Source: Clostridiales bacterium CHKCI001
GTDB lineage: Bacteria > Bacillota > Clostridia > Lachnospirales > Lachnospiraceae
Assembly: GCA_900045905.1 (NCBI GenBank)
Contig: FCNS01000035.1
Location: 1-64,000 of the forward strand
Direction: 5' to 3'
Length of the DNA: 64,000 nucleotides
Shown here piece by piece: positions 61,994 through 64,000 of this stretch (positions within the stretch are counted from its first letter, which is position 1; every line of letters begins with the position of its first letter). The position numbers and the translations under genes were made by a program. The notes beneath the pieces are model-generated. The model did no database searches. It was given only the letters and a program-made list of their open reading frames with translations, and had not been told where the DNA came from.

Positions 61994-62761
61994 TTACACT
62001 AACTGTTCTAATTCTTTCATGTTTAAGATCACCGCATCCGCTCCAGCTTGTCTAAATATATTTGTAACTCGATCAATTTCTGCCTGTCTTTGAGTATCTG
62101 ACAAAGACTCATATTCTTCTTGTGTCAATCCCATTTCAGAACTGCCCTCAATTACTCCGATTGTTCTTACTCCTGCAGATTTTCCTTCTTCAATATCCGA
62201 AACGGTATCTCCAATCTTTATTACAGAATCTACAGAGGAAAGATTTAACGCTTGCATGTTTTTAAAAATCATATAAGGATATGGACGTCCAAAATGATTT
62301 GTAGCATCAGGGGTAAAACAAACATCTGGTTCATATCCAGCTTCCTTTGCTTTACTGCTTACAATATTCATCATCTCATCGGTATATCCAGTTGTAGAAC
62401 CAATCTTTATTCCTTTCTCACGCAGTTTTTTCACAGTCTCCAATACATATGGTTTTGGTTGTGCATAGCGATCTAATATTTGTAAAAGCTTTGGTTCAAA
62501 TATTTGATAAATTTCTTGAACATTTTGTTCCTCTGGATCTTTTCCATATACTTCTTTCCAACACTTACGAACCCGCTCCATATTCATGATTGTACGGATA
62601 TGATCCATCTTTAACATGCCCATTGGCTCTCTTACTTCCTGTTTTGTTAAATGAATCCCATAATGCTCAAATGCTTCTAAAAAAGCCTGTACTGGTGCAA
62701 AACATCCATAATCCACTGTAGTTCCTGCCCAATCAAATATAATTCCCTCTACTTTACTCAT
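61994..62761 (-). CDS. phnX: Phosphonoacetaldehyde hydrolase (phosphonatase)
   Basis: A 255-aa HAD enzyme that splits phosphonoacetaldehyde into acetaldehyde and phosphate. Nucleophile D10 lies in FDWAGT (with A12 as typical), the Schiff-base K51 in MGMLKMDHI, then STTGYTDEMM and IKIGDTVSDIEEG. It acts after PhnW. Its start overlaps phnW by 8 bp, so the two are translated together. Confidence 0.95.
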   Translation of the reverse strand: MSKVEGIIFDWAGTTVDYGCFAPVQAFLEAFEHYGIHLTKQEVREPMGMLKMDHIRTIMNMERVRKCWKEVYGKDPEEQNVQEIYQIFEPKLLQILDRYAQPKPYVLETVKKLREKGIKIGSTTGYTDEMMNIVSSKAKEAGYEPDVCFTPDATNHFGRPYPYMIFKNMQALNLSSVDSVIKIGDTVSDIEEGKSAGVRTIGVIEGSSEMGLTQEEYESLSDTQRQAEIDRVTNIFRQAGADAVILNMKELEQLV

Positions 62762-63854
62762 ATTTTTTTCCTCCCAAAAATTCCTTTATAATTTGGCATA
62801 CCTTTTCAATATCATCTGGATAAATTTCTCCAATTGTTCCAATACGGAATGTATCTGCTTTTGTAATCTTGCCTGGATAAATTGCATATCCTCTCTCTTT
62901 AATATACTGATACATTTCCTGGAATTCAAATTTGCAATTTTCTGGATAAAAGAATGTTGTAATAATCGGTCCTTGATATTTTTCTTCAATATATGTATGA
63001 ATTCCAAGTTCTTTCATCTTTTGTACCAAAAGACGATTATTGGTTTCATAACGTTTATGTCTAGCCTCAATTCCTCCCTCTGCTTCCATCTCTCTTAATG
63101 CCTGTGCAAAAGCTAATACAACATGAGTTGGAGACGTATATCTCCACTTACCATCCTTTTCCATTGTTTCCCATTGATCATATAAATCCAATGACAAACT
63201 TCGAGCAATTCCCTTGGACTTGATTAATTTTTCTCTCTGGGCAATAATGAAGGAAAATCCTGGTACTCCTTGAATACATTTATTTGCACTGCTCACTAAA
63301 AAATCAATTCCCCAGTCTTTTACTGGAATATCTACACCACCAAAGCTGCTCATTGCATCCACAATAAAGGTACATCCATGTTCCTTTACAACTGCTCCAA
63401 CTGATTGAATATCGTTTAGAATTCCAGAAGTAGTCTCACTGTGAATCATTGATACATGTGTAATTTCAGGATCTGCATCCAATAATTCATTTACCTTTTT
63501 CCAATCAGGTATCTTATCATAATCTTCTCTATATATCACATAATTCAGCTTCGCATGTTGTGCAATTAATTCCATACGATCCCCATAGGCTCCATTTGCC
63601 ACAATTAATAACTTGTCTGAATCTGCAATTACACTTGTAAGTACCGATTCTACACCGAAGGTTCCGCTTCCTTGCATTAATACTGCCGTATAGTCTTCTT
63701 CTGAAACATGTGCCAATCCTAACAGTTTTTTCCGTATCTCTTGGGTTATGGCTTTATAGTCATCATCCCAAGTACAATGATCGAATAACATTTCTCTCTT
63801 TACTGTATCAGTAGTTGTCAATGGTCCTGGTGTTAATAATTTGTAATTCTTCAT
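62754..63854 (-). CDS. phnW: 2-aminoethylphosphonate:pyruvate transaminase
   Basis: A 366-aa PLP-dependent class V aminotransferase converting 2-aminoethylphosphonate and pyruvate to phosphonoacetaldehyde and alanine. N-terminus LLTPGPLTTT, MQGSGTFGVESVL, DAMSSFGG and PLP lysine K192 in SANKCIQG. AAAAGGAAT lies before the ATG. It forms the first catabolic step with PhnX. Confidence 0.95.
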   Translation of the reverse strand: MKNYKLLTPGPLTTTDTVKREMLFDHCTWDDDYKAITQEIRKKLLGLAHVSEEDYTAVLMQGSGTFGVESVLTSVIADSDKLLIVANGAYGDRMELIAQHAKLNYVIYREDYDKIPDWKKVNELLDADPEITHVSMIHSETTSGILNDIQSVGAVVKEHGCTFIVDAMSSFGGVDIPVKDWGIDFLVSSANKCIQGVPGFSFIIAQREKLIKSKGIARSLSLDLYDQWETMEKDGKWRYTSPTHVVLAFAQALREMEAEGGIEARHKRYETNNRLLVQKMKELGIHTYIEEKYQGPIITTFFYPENCKFEFQEMYQYIKERGYAIYPGKITKADTFRIGTIGEIYPDDIEKVCQIIKEFLGGKKYE

Positions 63855-63883
63855 ATTCCTTTTCCTCTTTCCTATCTCTATTA

Positions 63884-64000
63884 TTATTTATCTTTACACT
63901 GTTCGGACAGTTCTTGATGATGTTTTAATAAATCCACAGTTAATGGCTCTGGAAATACCTTTGGATAAGCCGATTCATTCGCTGGATCCGAAGTTTCTCC
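63884..64000 (-). CDS. C-terminal end of a gene upstream of phnW (truncated by window edge)
   Basis: Only the last 38 codons are visible, ending TAA at 63884 and reading ...YPKVFPEPLTVDLLKHHQEL...CKDK. It lies 29 bp upstream of phnW on the same strand, so it is probably in the same operon. The fragment is too short for identification; a phosphonate uptake or metabolism gene is likely from context only. Confidence 0.55.
   Translation of the reverse strand, partial: GETSDPANESAYPKVFPEPLTVDLLKHHQELSEQCKDK

Noticed and set aside
1-64000. CRISPR arrays, prophage or transposon
   Set aside because: No regularly spaced direct repeats, transposase, integrase or phage genes were seen anywhere in the window.

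Overview
The window comes from the chromosome of a low-GC, Gram-positive, anaerobic, endospore-forming member of the Clostridia, most likely Lachnospiraceae. The evidence is AT-rich DNA with AGGAGG-type ribosome binding sites, sporulation genes (cwlD, spmA, spmB, ytaF-like), a ferredoxin-type [FeFe] hydrogenase, a complete V/A-type ATPase operon, and a conserved rpsF-ssb-rpsR ... rplI-dnaB block. No phage, transposase, integrase or CRISPR array is visible.

Layout. 1-365: leader and three tandem promoters of an rRNA operon that runs leftwards off the window. 1.3-5.9 kb, plus strand: cwlD, a small HTH protein, an NrdG-like radical SAM activase, a MecA-like adaptor and a GH13 glucosidase behind a structured leader. 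6-13.9 kb, minus strand: rpsF-ssb-rpsR, a small membrane protein, a broken lipoprotein gene, spmA-spmB, a GdpP-type c-di-AMP phosphodiesterase, rplI and dnaB. 14-22.5 kb: DUF951, a large lipoprotein, a sirtuin, an unusual array of palindromes, an S1-domain protein, the potABCD polyamine transporter and an initiator tRNA. 22.7-26.6 kb: two damaged or odd membrane/secreted genes, znuACB and tRNA-Lys. 27-29 kb: AI-2E-type membrane protein and trmB. 29.4-37.9 kb: V/A-ATPase operon in the order G-C-I-K-F-E-A-B-D. 38-46.8 kb: a D,D-carboxypeptidase, a DEDD exonuclease, a minus-strand cluster of lipoproteins and exported proteins with a small metalloprotease, and a membrane/spermidine-synthase-like fusion. 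46.9-64 kb: a sigma-54-like protein without RpoN box, a P-type Ca2+ ATPase, a heterodimeric ABC exporter, a YtaF-like protein, an alpha/beta hydrolase, a large membrane protein, the hydrogenase, a DegV protein, and phnW-phnX for 2-aminoethylphosphonate breakdown.

How genes work together. The ATPase, the Ca2+ pump, the Zn and polyamine importers and the hydrogenase cover ion and redox homeostasis. PhnW and PhnX convert 2-aminoethylphosphonate to acetaldehyde and phosphate. The spore genes point to an active sporulation programme.

The most unusual signals are mostly translational or RNA-level. At four genes a hairpin separates the Shine-Dalgarno sequence from the start codon. ATPase subunit D has an apparent AUC start, within an operon where weak start codons fall mainly on low-copy subunits. 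A higher-GC multi-palindrome element of about 175 bp lies after the S1 gene. The sigma-54-like protein ends just before the RpoN box. No single element could be proven to be a new system by reading alone.
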